A stretch of 64,000 nt of DNA, taken from Petunia secreta. Taxonomy: Eukaryota; Streptophyta; Magnoliopsida; Solanales; Solanaceae. The position numbers and the translations under genes were made by a program. Location: assembly GCA_029990175.1 (NCBI GenBank), contig JARKIP010000099.1, positions 744,001 to 808,000 on the forward strand, given 5' to 3'. Positions 49,311-60,076 of the stretch are shown here, one piece after another (the stretch's first letter is position 1; the number at the start of each line of letters is the position of its first letter). Below the pieces are notes generated by a model that was not told the origin of the DNA, did no database searches, and saw nothing but the letters and a program-made list of their open reading frames with translations.

Positions 49311-50029
49311 TGATGCAATATAAATTGGCCAAAACAACAACCATCAAGAACCAAGCTTGAGAGCACAAGGAGTACAAGTCAAGGACTTCAGAAGAGGGTT
49401 CGAGAGTGATTTGAAGCCATGGACTTGAGCACACTTGAGGGAGGACCGGCTACGGACCAAGGAGGAACACTTAGAGTCCATTTTGAGATGTATCCATACC
49501 TCCCAGGAAGAGGCGGACCGCCCACAATACTAGGCGGACCGCCCCTCAAAGTTCAAGTCTCTGGATATGGCGGAGCGCCTACCCTGTGTTGTCCTTGACG
49601 GGATTTTGTGTAAACTACCTATTTTGACCCTACGTGGTATTTTATGTCTTAGCCCACTTTGGGGGTCTTTTAGTCATTTCGCAAGGGGATAGGAAAAACT
49701 ATAAATACACCCCTTAGCCATTTCATTCATTAGTTAGTTTATGAATCTTGAATAGAGAAGAAAGAATATTGAAGAGGCCGAGCCCTTCTTGTTGAAGCCC
49801 GAGGCTTCGTGTATGACTTTACTTGGAACCTATGGAGATCGGCACCTAGTATGATTCTATTGTAAGGTTCAAGTTTCCCTTTCTCCCTTTTGAATTCAAT
49901 CAACGTGAGTGAATTGAATTCGATTCTTTATTCTAATTTCTTGCCTTCCCAATCTTGATTTCTTGCTATCTTTTACTTGCTTCCGCTCGATTATCGTTTA
50001 GTTTGCTTCCGCTAGTTTAGATTGCATCA
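49311..50029 (+). repeat. Right LTR of element A (719 bp)
   Basis: Aligns to the left LTR from TGATGCAATATAAATTGG to GATTGCATCA, with scattered base changes, a deletion of about 68 bp near 49565 and about 20 extra bases near 49775. The right edge is followed by the target duplication TGTGG (50030-50034). Confidence 0.92.
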
Positions 50030-50034
50030 TGTGG

Positions 50035-50110
50035 TCATACGAGGATGGATAAGATTAAGAATGAATCCATTCGTGACAGGTGTAGAACTGAAATTGAAGA
50101 GTAGAGTATT
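50035..50110 (+). mobile_element. LINE 3' fragment, right half
   Basis: The sequence reads as GHTRMDKIKNESIRD, the direct continuation of the LINE text that stops at 23493 (ending in MCG). The 5 bp TGTGG is present on both sides of element A (23489-23493 and 50030-50034). Homology fades by about 50110. Confidence 0.82.
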
Positions 50111-51079
50111 TCTGCAAATCTTTTAGGTTCTGGAAAACGAAATTGCAAATGATTTTTGAAAAAAGATTAAAAATGCAACTTTATTTTAGAAAACCGGCCT
50201 ATTTCTACAAAGACTAAAACCTGCAGAATATTTTTCAAGTGGGCTGTTTCTGCAAATTCAAAAGTCTTGATACATTTAAACAATTTAAACTACTTTCTTT
50301 TATATTTCTTCAAGTTAATTAATAACTTGTAAATTGTTTTGGACTTTGGAGGTCAAGCCCTAAAATACCATACTATTTTCATTATATTAAGTTTATGAAT
50401 TAGTCTTTTGATCCTATTTGTTACATCACATATTTCTTAAATGTCGTACCCTTATTTGCTTATTAAACTGTGTACTAATATTTTATAAATTACTATCCCT
50501 CTCTTACTTGTTTTATATATATTACTCGCGCAACATGTTGTGTGTTTAAACTAGTGTGACATTTATATATTTTAAATATATCCTCTTTATTATGAGTCAA
50601 ATTATTTTAAATGCGACCTTACATTAAAGTCGCCACCAAAATTAGATGTATGTGACAATTAATGTCACAATGCCACCCTTTAGCAGCGCACATTTTTTAT
50701 ACTATATATTTTCTCTTTGTTTTTATCATTTAAAAGTGCATTTGTGCTAATAAAAGTAAAATATGACTATACACTCTATTAATTTGGTCAATTAGTTGAT
50801 TTAGTTTAACTTTGTAACTCATGACTGTATACGCAACATGTATCTGTTCAACGCTAATCTTGAAAATTATACTGAATTGCCGAATTCAAATGTGTTTGTG
50901 TTGTGTTTTGCATAAGTGCACCAAGATGAGAGATCTATTAAGTTTTTGAACCCATTTTGAGAGATTAGATCGACTATGGGCTGTAATTGCAGAAATAATC
51001 TTGCACTAAGTGTCTTTTTGAAGCTGCTCTTTTTATATGGACCGAAGTGCACAAAAGGCCAGTTTTACCACTGGTCTTA
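50111..51079. other. AT-rich spacer before the MULE
   Basis: No gene recognised. A near-palindrome TGTGACAATTAATGTCACA lies at 50651-50669. Left-end sequences of the MULE may extend into this region. Confidence 0.4.
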
Positions 51080-51177
51080 GGGCAAAGGCCACTAAAACCA
51101 AAATATTTACTTTGTGGCCACTTACATTACACCCACCATAAATGAAAAAAGAAAAAAGACTAAATTACCCCTCAGTT

Positions 51178-51187
51178 TATATATAAA
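51178..51187 (+). promoter_or_regulatory. Candidate TATA box of the MULE transposase gene
   Basis: TATATATAAA lies about 120 bases upstream of the first intron donor (GTAAGTA at 51304) and about 1.09 kb upstream of the start codon at 52271. The leader between them would be a non-coding exon. Confidence 0.5.
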
Positions 51188-51303
51188 CAACCAGTTCGTT
51201 ATTCTCTGTTCGTTACTTTGTGGCTGCTGCTGCTGAATTCTCTTCATTCAATTCTTCACCAATCTCACTTTTCAATTTTCTTCACAATTTTCGCTTAAAA
51301 ATT

Positions 51304-52269
51304 GTAAGTATTCTATGTTTCAATTTTACGTTATGCTGCTTTAAGACTGAACTTGAACTAAGTTCAATCCATGTGAACTGAATTCACAGAAATTCGTTTA
51401 AAATTTAGTAGTTTTAATACCTCAATGTACCGTTGATGACTGAACTTCAGTATCGTCATTGTCGTGTTAAATATCAACACACTAGCACAGAAGTTTGAAC
51501 TAAAATTCAGTTCATTATGACTGAACTTCAGTGTTAAGTATTCTACGTTTAAATTTTACGTTATGCTGCATTAAGACTGAGTTTGAACTAAGTTCAATCC
51601 ATGTGAACTGAATTCAGAGAAATTAGTTTAAAATTTAGTAGCTTTAATACCTCGATGTGCCGTTGATGACTGAACTTCAGTATCGCCATTGTTGTGTTAA
51701 GTATCAGCACACTAGCACTGAAGTTTGAACTAAAATTCAGTTCATTATGACTGAATTTCAGTGCTTAAGGGCTGAAAGTTCATTTATAAACTGAAAAAAG
51801 CAACCTCGGGACTTGGGGATTACTTATTGCCATTGCCGTGTTAGGACTGAACTTCAGTTCTTAAGACTGAACTTCATTAGTTCAATCCTTATGGATAGAA
51901 CTTAAGTCCACATGAACTGAACTTCAATCAACATGGGGTGGAGCTTTCAATGGTCTTATGGATATAACTTACTCCAATCCTTATGCATAGAACTTAAGTC
52001 CATATGGACTGAACTTCAAATCCATAGGGGGAGAGCTTTTAAACAGCCTTACGGATAGAAGTTCAACGCCATATAGATAGAACTTCATTCAATCCTTATG
52101 GATAGAACTTAAGTCCATTGAAACTGAACTTCAGTGCTTAAGGACTGAAAGTTCATTTTATAAACTGAAAGAAGCAACCTTAGGACTTTGTAATTACTTA
52201 TTGCCATTGTCATTAAGACTGAACTTCATACTAACACAATTCTTTCTCTGGTTTACTTATTCAATGCAG
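51304..52269 (+). other. Intron 1 of the MULE transposase gene, in the leader
   Basis: Starts GTAAGTATTC and ends ATTCAATGCAG, just before ATG at 52271. It contains a tandem duplication of about 230 bp (copies from 51305 and 51535, both opening TAAGTATTCTA) and more than fifteen copies of the ACTGAACTTCAGT/ATGGATAGAACTT motif. Confidence 0.65.
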
Positions 52270-52270
52270 A

Positions 52271-55146
52271 ATGGCTACAGTTTGTTTGGTTACTGCTTTC
52301 AATGGGAATTGGACAAAAGATTACAAGTACTTGGATCATGAAACAAAACTTCTACTTGTTAATGAAATGATCGAATTAGAACTTTCACGCACAAGATTTA
52401 TGAAGCAACACATTTCACTGTCTTTGTGAATATATGGTTTGATATTAGAATGGATTCGAGCAAAGGAATGCTTATAACTACAGAAGAAGAACTCAGGACA
52501 TGCATGCACTTGTTGAAGAATGATCCGACTTTCAAGAATAGCCGTTTCGGGATTGACAAGCTAGAAAATAAAACTCCTCGCACAGAAGTTTCACCCCAGG
52601 AGGGGACCCAGATAATGCAGATCGATTGCATTCAAGCAATTGAAAATAATCATACTCCATGCACAGAGCTTCCACAACAAGAGGGGGGCTTGATAATGCA
52701 GATCGACTCCAACCTAGCAATTGATACACCTGGCATTGCTGAGACACTGCAACCAAATAATACTCAATTTAAGTCACCAGCGCCAACAGTTGAATGCCCT
52801 AGTAGCACACCAGCTTCCAAGAGCAAACGGAAAAGGTCCAGGGTAAAACAGAAACAATCTCCAGTGATGATATTAACAGGAGATGTATCATCGAAAGATG
52901 TAGCAGCATACACAATATTTGACAACAAGGAAACCATGATGAAGTGTTTTGTCAAGATGGCAATCAAGGAGCATTTTGAGTTCAAGGTTATTAGATCAAA
53001 TAGAACGAGATATGAACTGAAATGCATCGATCCAAACTGTGATCGGAACATTCTAGCAAGAAGGATAAACGATTCCTCATTGTTTAAGGTAATTAAGTTT
53101 TAGAATACACATAAAATGCTCCGTTGACATTAAGAAGGCTGATCAAAAACATGTCACGTCAACATTGATAAGTGAATACTTTCTTGAAAACACCCGAGAC
53201 AACAGAACTGAAGTTAGACCAACATTTATTGTCAACGAAATGAGAAGGATACACGGGGTTGAAATAGGATATCACAAGGCATGGCGTTCAATTCAAGCAA
53301 CAAACACATTAATTAGGGGACGACTTGATGAGCATTATCATCTCCTCCCTTCATACTTGCATGTGCTGAAAGAGAGAAATCCAGACGTTCACACAAATCT
53401 AAAGATAGACAGTCTTAATCGGTAAGCATTTCTCAAAAGAGAGTTCGATTGCTATACGGGAATTCAATACTTTCTAAGAATTAACTTTGTCCTATTTTAA
53501 AGCGTTTCAGGTTTATATATATGTTTGTTGCATTCAAGCTATCAATAGACGGTTGGAGGTATTGTCGACCAGTGATAGCAATAGACGCAACATTTCTGAA
53601 GGGGAAATATCTAGGTATTCTCATCATTGTTGTAGCAAAAGATGCAAATAATCAACTCTTCCCTCTAGCTTATGGGATTGCAGACTCTGAAAATAATGAA
53701 GCTTACACTTGGTTCTTCACTGAGCTGCGAAAGACAATAGGTACTCGTCCTAAACTGGTGTTTCTATCAGACATAAACAAATCAATCGCGCATGGAATTG
53801 CACAAGTTTATCCTGATAGCCACCACGGTATATGCATCTACCACTTTGAAAAGAATCTAAACCAAATGAACGTGAGAACCACAGTGATAAGTCTGTTTCA
53901 AACTGCTGCAAGAGCTTATAAGCATGAAGACTTTCATTATTTCATGTCCCAATTAGAGGGAATGGATAGAAACACGTTCAACTACATAATGGAAGAACCA
54001 CCTGAAAGAGTGGCTAGATCTTACTCGCCGAGGCGACGATATGATATGCTTACAAAAAATATGGTTGAGTCGATGAATTCTGCATTACTTGAAGCAAGAG
54101 AGTTGCCCATTTTAAGCCTTTTGGATTTAATCATTGTTAAGAAGCAGAAATGGTTTTGTGAAAGAAGAACTGCTGCTCAAGAGACTTTTCATAGCTTATC
54201 AAGGTTGGCAGAAGATGAAATGAACAAGAAGATTCAACTGCCCTTCACAATAAATGTAAGTATACAGCACTAGACTCGCGCCAAATATGCAATCCTAATA
54301 GTGTCTAAAAAATACAGATAAAGATGGGTGAAGATCAGTCCACGTAGACTAAAAATTCAGGACTGTGGATAGAACTTTAGTAAAAAAAGGGGAGAGGGGG
54401 TTCAACCTTTTGAGGATAGAACTTCTGTACATAAGGCACTGGGGGTGGAGTTCAATACTTGTTGATACAACTTCAGTCCATAACAGTAAGGAAGTTCAAG
54501 TAGGGAGAGTTCAATTCTTGTGGGATTGAACTTCAGTCCATATGATTTGAACTTCAATCAGTCCATTAGAACTGTACTTATGAACTCTTGCTCTGACTTA
54601 GTAATAGCCTATTTTATATACCATCGATACTGACTCACAAAAGTTATTATTTTTCATTTCAAATAGGTATTCCCCACAGGTACAGCAACATTCAATGTGC
54701 AAGATGAAGGAAAAAGCTTCAACGTCGACTTAAAGAAGAGGACCTGTGACTGTCTTCAATTCCAGACTGATGAACTCCCATGTGTACATGCAATTGCATT
54801 CATTGAGAAAAGACGCCTGCTGAAATCTAAGTTCTGCTCAAAATGGTATTCACGAGAGTTTTGGTTAAACGCATATCAAGGTGAGGTGAATATGATAGGG
54901 CACAAAAGCTCTTGGAGTTTACCAGATACCGTGAAAATCCAGAGATAGAAACTCCTAATGTCAAAATACAACGAGGAAGAAGGAAAATAAAGAGATACAT
55001 CTCGATTGCTGAGGCTGTACGAGTCAAATCAAACAAATGTAGTCGATGCAAAATCAGAGGACATGATAGAACCTCATGCACAAATACTCCAGTAGTCCGA
55101 CCCTATTCAAGGATATATAGGTACTGCTACTTCCTTTATTATCCAT
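52271..55146 (+). pseudogene. MURA-type MULE transposase, intron-bearing, frameshifted
   Basis: Exons 52270-53421, 53511-54255 and 54667 to about 55120, with GT-AG introns. Domain order: a charged N-terminal region, a Mutator DNA-binding domain (KVIRSNRTRYELKCIDPNCD, near 52985-53045), a DDE catalytic domain with VIAIDATFLKGKYLG (53570), VFLSDINKSIAHGI (53760), HHGICIYHFEKNLNQ (53820) and NMVESMNSALLEAR (54060), then a SWIM zinc finger CDCLQFQTDELPCVHAIA (54745-54800) and a CCHC-like knuckle CSRCKIRGHDRTSC (55043-55081). The proposed catalytic residues D, D and E are all present. Lesions: a one-base shift near 52385, TAG at 53101, an extra A near 53116, and a shift near 54940. The protein would cut and move the MULE. 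This copy is probably inactive. Confidence 0.92.
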
Positions 55147-56094
55147 AAACTTTTTTTTACTAAATATTTCACTCCTACTAATTTGATTTTTTAACTTCTT
55201 TTTGTTTCATGAAACTGCTTGGCTGTGAATGATGGTGTAGAAATACATGAAGATATTCAAATTGTTGATAGTTTCTTATCCAACATTAAAGATAATGAAG
55301 ACATTCAAACTCTGAATGCATTGCAGTTTAGTTTTTTATCTGTTTGTATGTTATTTCATGTTCTTTAACAATTTTTAATAAGTTTGATACTAGTATTTGA
55401 ATTGGAAGCACTTTCAGTCAATATAAGACTGAATTTGTAGGTACTTATGGAGTGTACTTCAGCCTTTCAATATAAAAAACTTCAATCCTTATGATTCCTG
55501 AATTTACATTTTTTTATTGAACTTCAGTACTTATGTAGGAACGTGCAGCCTTTAACTTCTGTCCTCAGGGATAGAAGTTAAACTTAAAATTCTACCGTCG
55601 AGGATAAAAGTTAATACTGGGATATAGGAACTTCAGTCCATGATGATAGAAGTTCAGTCAATGAGGGTAAAAAGAAGTTCAAACACACACACAGCTCAAT
55701 CCATGTAAATAAAAAAAGTTCAGTCCATGAGATGAGGATAGAAATTCAGTCAATGGACGTAAAAAAAGTTCAATCCATGTGGGGGCAGAAGTTCAGTCCA
55801 TGTGGTTTGAACTTCCATACTTGGAGACAGAAGTTTATTCCTAGTGGATAGAAAGCTCAAACTATATTCTACACACCAAAATACAGAAGTTTGAGCTTCC
55901 ATCCTTGTGAGTAGAAGTTTGATCTCATGAATTAAAAACATCCAACCTTAAAAAGACAGAAGTTTAATTAATACTTAGAGACAAAAGTTCAAACTCATTG
56001 TTGCAGCATTGGTGAACTTGAAAACAAAAAATTCTGAAAAACTCACTATTTATTACCAACAAAACATAAGAGACAACACATAGATATTATCTTA
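55147..56094. other. MULE spacer with dispersed motif
   Basis: No gene between the transposase and the first B3 gene, although a short exon-like remnant may lie near 55230-55320. Over twenty degenerate copies of GAAGTTCAGTCCAT-like text in both orientations. Confidence 0.55.
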
Positions 56095-56537
56095 TCAGGC
56101 ATCTTCAACATCAGACCCACTACTAGAACTGGAACTTAAAGGTTCTGTAACATCCTGCCAAATAGTAGCACTTAAAACCACACGATCTGAGGATTCGACA
56201 ACTCCAAAAAGTATCCTAGTTCCTACTTCGAAATTATTACTACGGACAAACTCCCTCCATCCATTAGAGAACCACCTTTCTCTTCCCACTTTTAGGTAGT
56301 TCATCCAGAAATGAGTACCATGGCAAATTACAGTTGCTGGAACATTACGTCTGGGAAGCATAATTGCCAACAATGCTGGCAAAACCTTTGCAACAAAAAC
56401 AAAACTGAACACTGTTATTTTATAATAACAAATAACAAAAATAATATTTTTGAAAGACAAAAATGGTATGAATAACTTACAAACTGATCTGATTCAGTAT
56501 CCAATTCAGTCAACACTGCATCAATGAGTGCTGCCAT
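56095..56537 (-). CDS. Small B3-domain protein, two exons, MULE cargo
   Basis: Exon 1 is 56537-56481 (MAALIDAVLTELDTESDQF) and exon 2 is 56385-56095, joined in phase 0 by a GT-AG intron of 95 bases. The product has 115 residues. Exon 2 shows the core of a plant B3 DNA-binding domain: LPRRNVP, then WMNYLK, then RWFSNGWREFVRSNNFEVGTRILFGVV, matching the family pattern of a basic strand, an FSxGWxxFVRxNxL helix and a GDxxxF strand. The usual Asp in GD is Thr here. The C-terminus is Ser-rich and acidic (SSSSSSGSDVEDA). The protein has one B3 domain only, with no ARF or ABI3-type partner domain. It lies tail-to-tail with the transposase gene. No lesion seen. Whether it binds the MULE ends or acts on host genes is unknown. 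Confidence 0.75.
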
Positions 56538-57400
56538 CTTAGAATTAGAAGTTATTTGGTTGTTCTTTTCAATAATAGTGAGGTCTATTTCTATTGCAAT
56601 AACTATAGAAAAGACATTATGTCTTTTTGTGTAGTGTCATTTTACTGTTGGATAAACCTAAAGATTCTTTCTTCTTTTATTTTGTAGTCTATCCCAACAC
56701 AAGTCACAGAATACATGACCCCAGTAGGATTTAACAACTGCACTGTAATTTCAGTCCATGAAGGGTGGTGAAGTTCAGTCAATGAGGGGAGTGAAGCTCA
56801 GTCAAAAACTGCAATTAATAAAAAAAAAAAACTACATAACCCCAGTAGGATTTAAAAACTGCACTGCAATTTCAACCCATGAGGGGTAGTAAAGTTCGGT
56901 CCATTAGTGGGTACTGAAGTTCCGTCAATGAGGGAAGTGAAGTTCAGTCAAAAACTACAATTAATAAAAAAAAACTACATAACCTTCAGTAGGATTTAAC
57001 AAACTACACTGCAATTTCAGTCCATGAGGGGTAGTGAAGTTCAGTCCATGTGTGGGTAGTGAAGTTCAGTCAATAAGGGTAGTGAAGATCAGGTCAAAAA
57101 CTGCAATTAATAACCATAACTGTACAGAATCTGTAAGACCATAAAAAACATAACTATACAGAAACTGTAAGACTATAGGAAACATAACTGTACAGAAACT
57201 GTGACAACATAGAAAATACAACTTGTTTGACTACATTTAATGATCATAGAAAGCATAACTATACAGAAACTGTAAGACCATCCACTTAGCAGTTACTGAT
57301 TTTTTGACTATAAATACCCCTTTGCAGTTAAAGGAAACTACAAAGTTTATTGACATTTCATCTGATATATACTACATAGATTTTTTTTAGAAAAGAAAAT
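56538..57400. other. MULE spacer between two divergent B3 genes
   Basis: The two B3 genes point away from each other, so this 860 bp spacer holds both promoters. It has three direct units of about 120 bases built from CTGCA(C/A)TGCAATTTCA and TGAGGG(G)TAGTGAAGTTCAGTC (56740-57100), then ACTGTACAGAAACTGTAAGAC repeats (57118-57280). Confidence 0.6.
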
Positions 57401-57967
57401 ATGGCAGATAAAAGCAATCGTGTGGAGGAATCAGTTTCGACAAGAAAATAACATCGTCTTACTTTTATAGAGATGATTTTGTATGTTAAAACAAATGACA
57501 AGAGTATTTTTTATATTTTTCATTTAATTTTTTAGTGTTTTCTGATTTTGTTTATTAGTGTGAAATATTATTGCTTTTAGATCATTCCAGACAGTTGGAA
57601 GCAGAGGCTGCCAAGTATAAATGGACTGGCATGCATAATTTGTGATGGTGGACATGATGATGTACATTTGATGAACTTCACAGTTGGGAAATACGCAAGG
57701 TTGTGTTACGGTTGGAAGGATATGGTTATTAAGAAAGGCTTCAGGATAGGTGATACACTTCGTTTTGATCACCTATGGCACGAGATGATCGACGGTGTTC
57801 CATCTGTTGTTTTTGGTGTTTCTCTCATAAACAATCAGGCTGGTGAAGGAGCGGATGATGATGATGATTTAAGCAGTGATGATGATGATGATGATTTAAG
57901 CAGTGATGATAATGATGATGATGCTGGTGGTAGAGCATCAGCAGACAATCCAATTTTAATTGAATAA
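57401..57967 (+). pseudogene. Second B3-like gene, two exons, one probable frameshift
   Basis: Exon 1 starts at ATG 57401 (MADKSNRVEESVSTRK) and meets a TAA at 57449. Shifting by one base in the AAAA run gives a frame ending SSYFYRDDF at a GTATGT donor (about 57480). Exon 2 (57581-57967) opens IIPDSWKQRLPSINGLA in phase 0. It contains LMNFTVGKYARLCYGWKDMV, then KKGFRIGDTLRFDHLW, a B3-like strand-helix-GD-strand pattern with the usual Gly-Asp. The last 40 residues are Asp/Ser-rich (repeated DDDDLSSDD) and end PILIE. Exon 2 is open for 128 codons. The A-run shift may be a real lesion or a sign that the true start differs. Confidence 0.62.
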
Positions 57968-58751
57968 TTTCTAGTAGTTGTTTGTCATTTTAATTTAAGC
58001 AGTACTATTTGTTTTCTTATTATAATGTCTATGTTTATGTATGAACTTTAATCTAATTGTGCTTTATATATTTGCATCTCTCATTAATAACTGAAATAAC
58101 TGAAGTAGAAGCTCTGTGTTTAAGTAAACACAGAACTTCAATCATCATGGACAGAACTTCTATCATCATGGACTGAACTTCTGTCCATGAGGATTGAAGT
58201 TCTAGCCACTTGCAAACTGAAATAACTAAAGAAGAAGAAGAAGAAGAAGAAGAAGAAGAAGAAGAAGAAGCTCTGTGTTTAAGTAAACACAGAACTTCAA
58301 TCATCATGGACAGAACTTCTATCATCATGGACTGAACTTATGTCCATGAGGATTGAAGTTCTAGCCACTTGCAAACTGAAATAACTGAAGTAGAAGCTCT
58401 GTGTTTAAGTAAACACAGAACTTCAATCATCATGGAACAGAACTTCTATCATCATGGACTGAAGTTCTGTCCATGAGGATTGAAGTTCTAGCCACTTGCA
58501 AACTGAAATAACTGAAGTAGAAGCTCTGTCTTTAAGTAGACACAAATCATCATGGATAGAACTTCTATCGTCATGGACTGAAGTTCTAGCCACTTGCATT
58601 TGATTCTCTGCTTTGACAGAATTAAAAAAAGACTATACTTGAAATATATGTAAATGTAAAAAATTAGCAATATACATGAATAACTGCTGTTACATATATA
58701 TTCGCAGAACTTATAAAAAACTCTACACCTAGAAACTTCATACATATTCAG
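57968..58751. other. MULE spacer with tandem repeat and (GAA)n
   Basis: About three and a half copies of a unit of about 150 bp, 58090-58600, each with AACTGAAGTAGAAGCTCTG, TTTAAGTAAACACAGAACTTC, ATCATCATGGAC and GATTGAAGTTCTAGCCACTTG. One copy holds a (GAA)n expansion (58226-58269). Within each unit the GAACTTC words lie in both orientations, so the units can form hairpins. No gene. Confidence 0.75.
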
Positions 58752-59045
58752 TTATGGAGATGGTGGTGGAAGAGCAGAAAGATCAAAACGAGCATGTACT
58801 GCTGTAGCTTCAATAGCCTGGGTGATAATTCGCACTTGTCGCCTTTGGACGTTATGCATATATTTCCTGTATTGCATTCTCCTGGTCCTGCATATGATGC
58901 CTTAGGACTGCAATCTCCCATTGTATATTATTTGGAATCCCTCCTGGTACTGGGTCAAATGCTGGTGCTGATGGTGGTGCACCTGATTGTTCTACTTGTG
59001 GTGGTTGATTCACACTACTTTCAGAAATTCTTGCACTTGAAGTTT
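58752..59045 (-). pseudogene. Proline-rich / coiled-coil fragment, MULE cargo
   Basis: On the minus strand the frame reads SARISESSVNQPPQVEQSG, then a Pro/Ala-rich stretch, then IAVLRHHMQDQENAIQEIY. After a one-base shift near 58855 it reads RRQVRIITQAIEATAVHARF and ends LPPPSP with TAA at 58752. The helical, Gln/Glu-rich middle suggests a coiled coil. It lies downstream of the Ulp1 gene on the same strand but after a separate stop, so it is a different or decayed gene. No known domain recognised. Exon start uncertain. Confidence 0.45.
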
Positions 59046-59713
59046 AGAAATCTCAAAATAGATAATCCTAAATAATAAGATGATAAGAATTAACAATCAG
59101 TTATGTATTTATAGAAAAAAATCAATAAAATTGTAACAGTTGCAACTTATAGTTCAAAAGGAACAATAAAATACTAACATTTGCAACTTATAGTTCAAAA
59201 GGCACAATAACATTGTAAAAGTTGCAACTTCTTATTCAAAAGTCATCAATCTATAACAGGTATGATAAATATTGAACAGTCACAATGAGGGTAATGAAGT
59301 TCAATCCATGATGATAGAAGTTCAGTGCATCCATGAGGATAAAACTTCTGTCCCTAAGGATAAAACTTCAGTCCATCCAGTAGATGGAAGTTGAGGGCAT
59401 ATAAATTGAAGTCCAATCCATGTGGGGTAGAAATTCAGTCCATGTGGTTTGAACTTCCATCCTTGGAGACAGAAGTTCATTCCCCCCCTCCCTAGTGGAC
59501 TGAACACATACACACACACGCACATACATACACACACACACACACACACAAAATTTGATATAAAACTTCTGTCCATAAGGATAAAACTTTAGTCCATCCA
59601 GTAGATGGAAGTTGAGGGCATATAAATTGAAGTCCAATCAATGTGGGGTAGAAATTCAGTCCATGTGGTTTGAACTTCAATCCTTGGAGACAGAATTCAT
59701 CCCTAGTGGACTG

Positions 59714-59755
<42 letters not shown>

Positions 59756-60076
59756 TGATAAAAATAAGTCCAATCCATATGGGGTAGAAGTTCAGTCCTT
59801 GTGGTTTGAACTTCCATCCTTGGAGACAGACATTCATCCCTAGTGGACTGAACACACACACAAACACACACACATAGGGGGATAAAAAAAGGTTCACTCC
59901 ATGAGAATAGAACTTAATTCCTTAACAGTAAAAAAAAGCACTGCAGCAAAATGGCATTTACATAAATCTGTGCATAATAATCTGTTAATCTGTACATAAT
60001 ATCTGTTTCACCATATATTACCAAAAAACTTTATAAAAAATACTACTAGGAATTCTGAAGATAAAAATAAAAATAT
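59046..60076. other. MULE spacer with motif copies and (CA)n runs
   Basis: Three direct units of about 180-190 bp between 59330 and 59880. Each has a GTCCATCCAGTAGATGGAAG or GTCCAATCCATGTGGGG word, GTTTGAACTTCCATCCTTGG, then a (CA)n run (about 59505-59550, 59718-59750 and 59850-59873). The CVCV-type open frames on the minus strand are products of the (CA)n runs, not genes. Confidence 0.7.

Larger units (their letters stand above)
23494..50029 (+). mobile_element. Element A: LTR retrotransposon, outermost of a four-level nest
   Basis: LTRs at 23494-24262 and 49311-50029 both start TGATGCAATATAAATTGG and end TTTAGATTGCATCA. Perfect 5 bp duplication TGTGG on both flanks. The primer site TTGGTATCAGA follows the left LTR, and the polypurine tract AAGAAGGGAGGA precedes the right one. 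Without its insert (element B) the element is about 5.2 kb. Its coding part is a degenerate gag/protease-like frame and an acidic frame of unknown function. No reverse transcriptase or integrase is present, so it needs help from another element. Confidence 0.93.

Noticed and set aside
58226..58269. (GAA)n run giving a poly-Ser frame on the minus strand
   Set aside because: Simple repeat expansion within one spacer unit; the other units lack it.
59322..59897. Several overlapping minus-strand frames with Cys/Val runs
   Set aside because: Products of (CA)n runs in MULE spacer repeats; no conserved domain.
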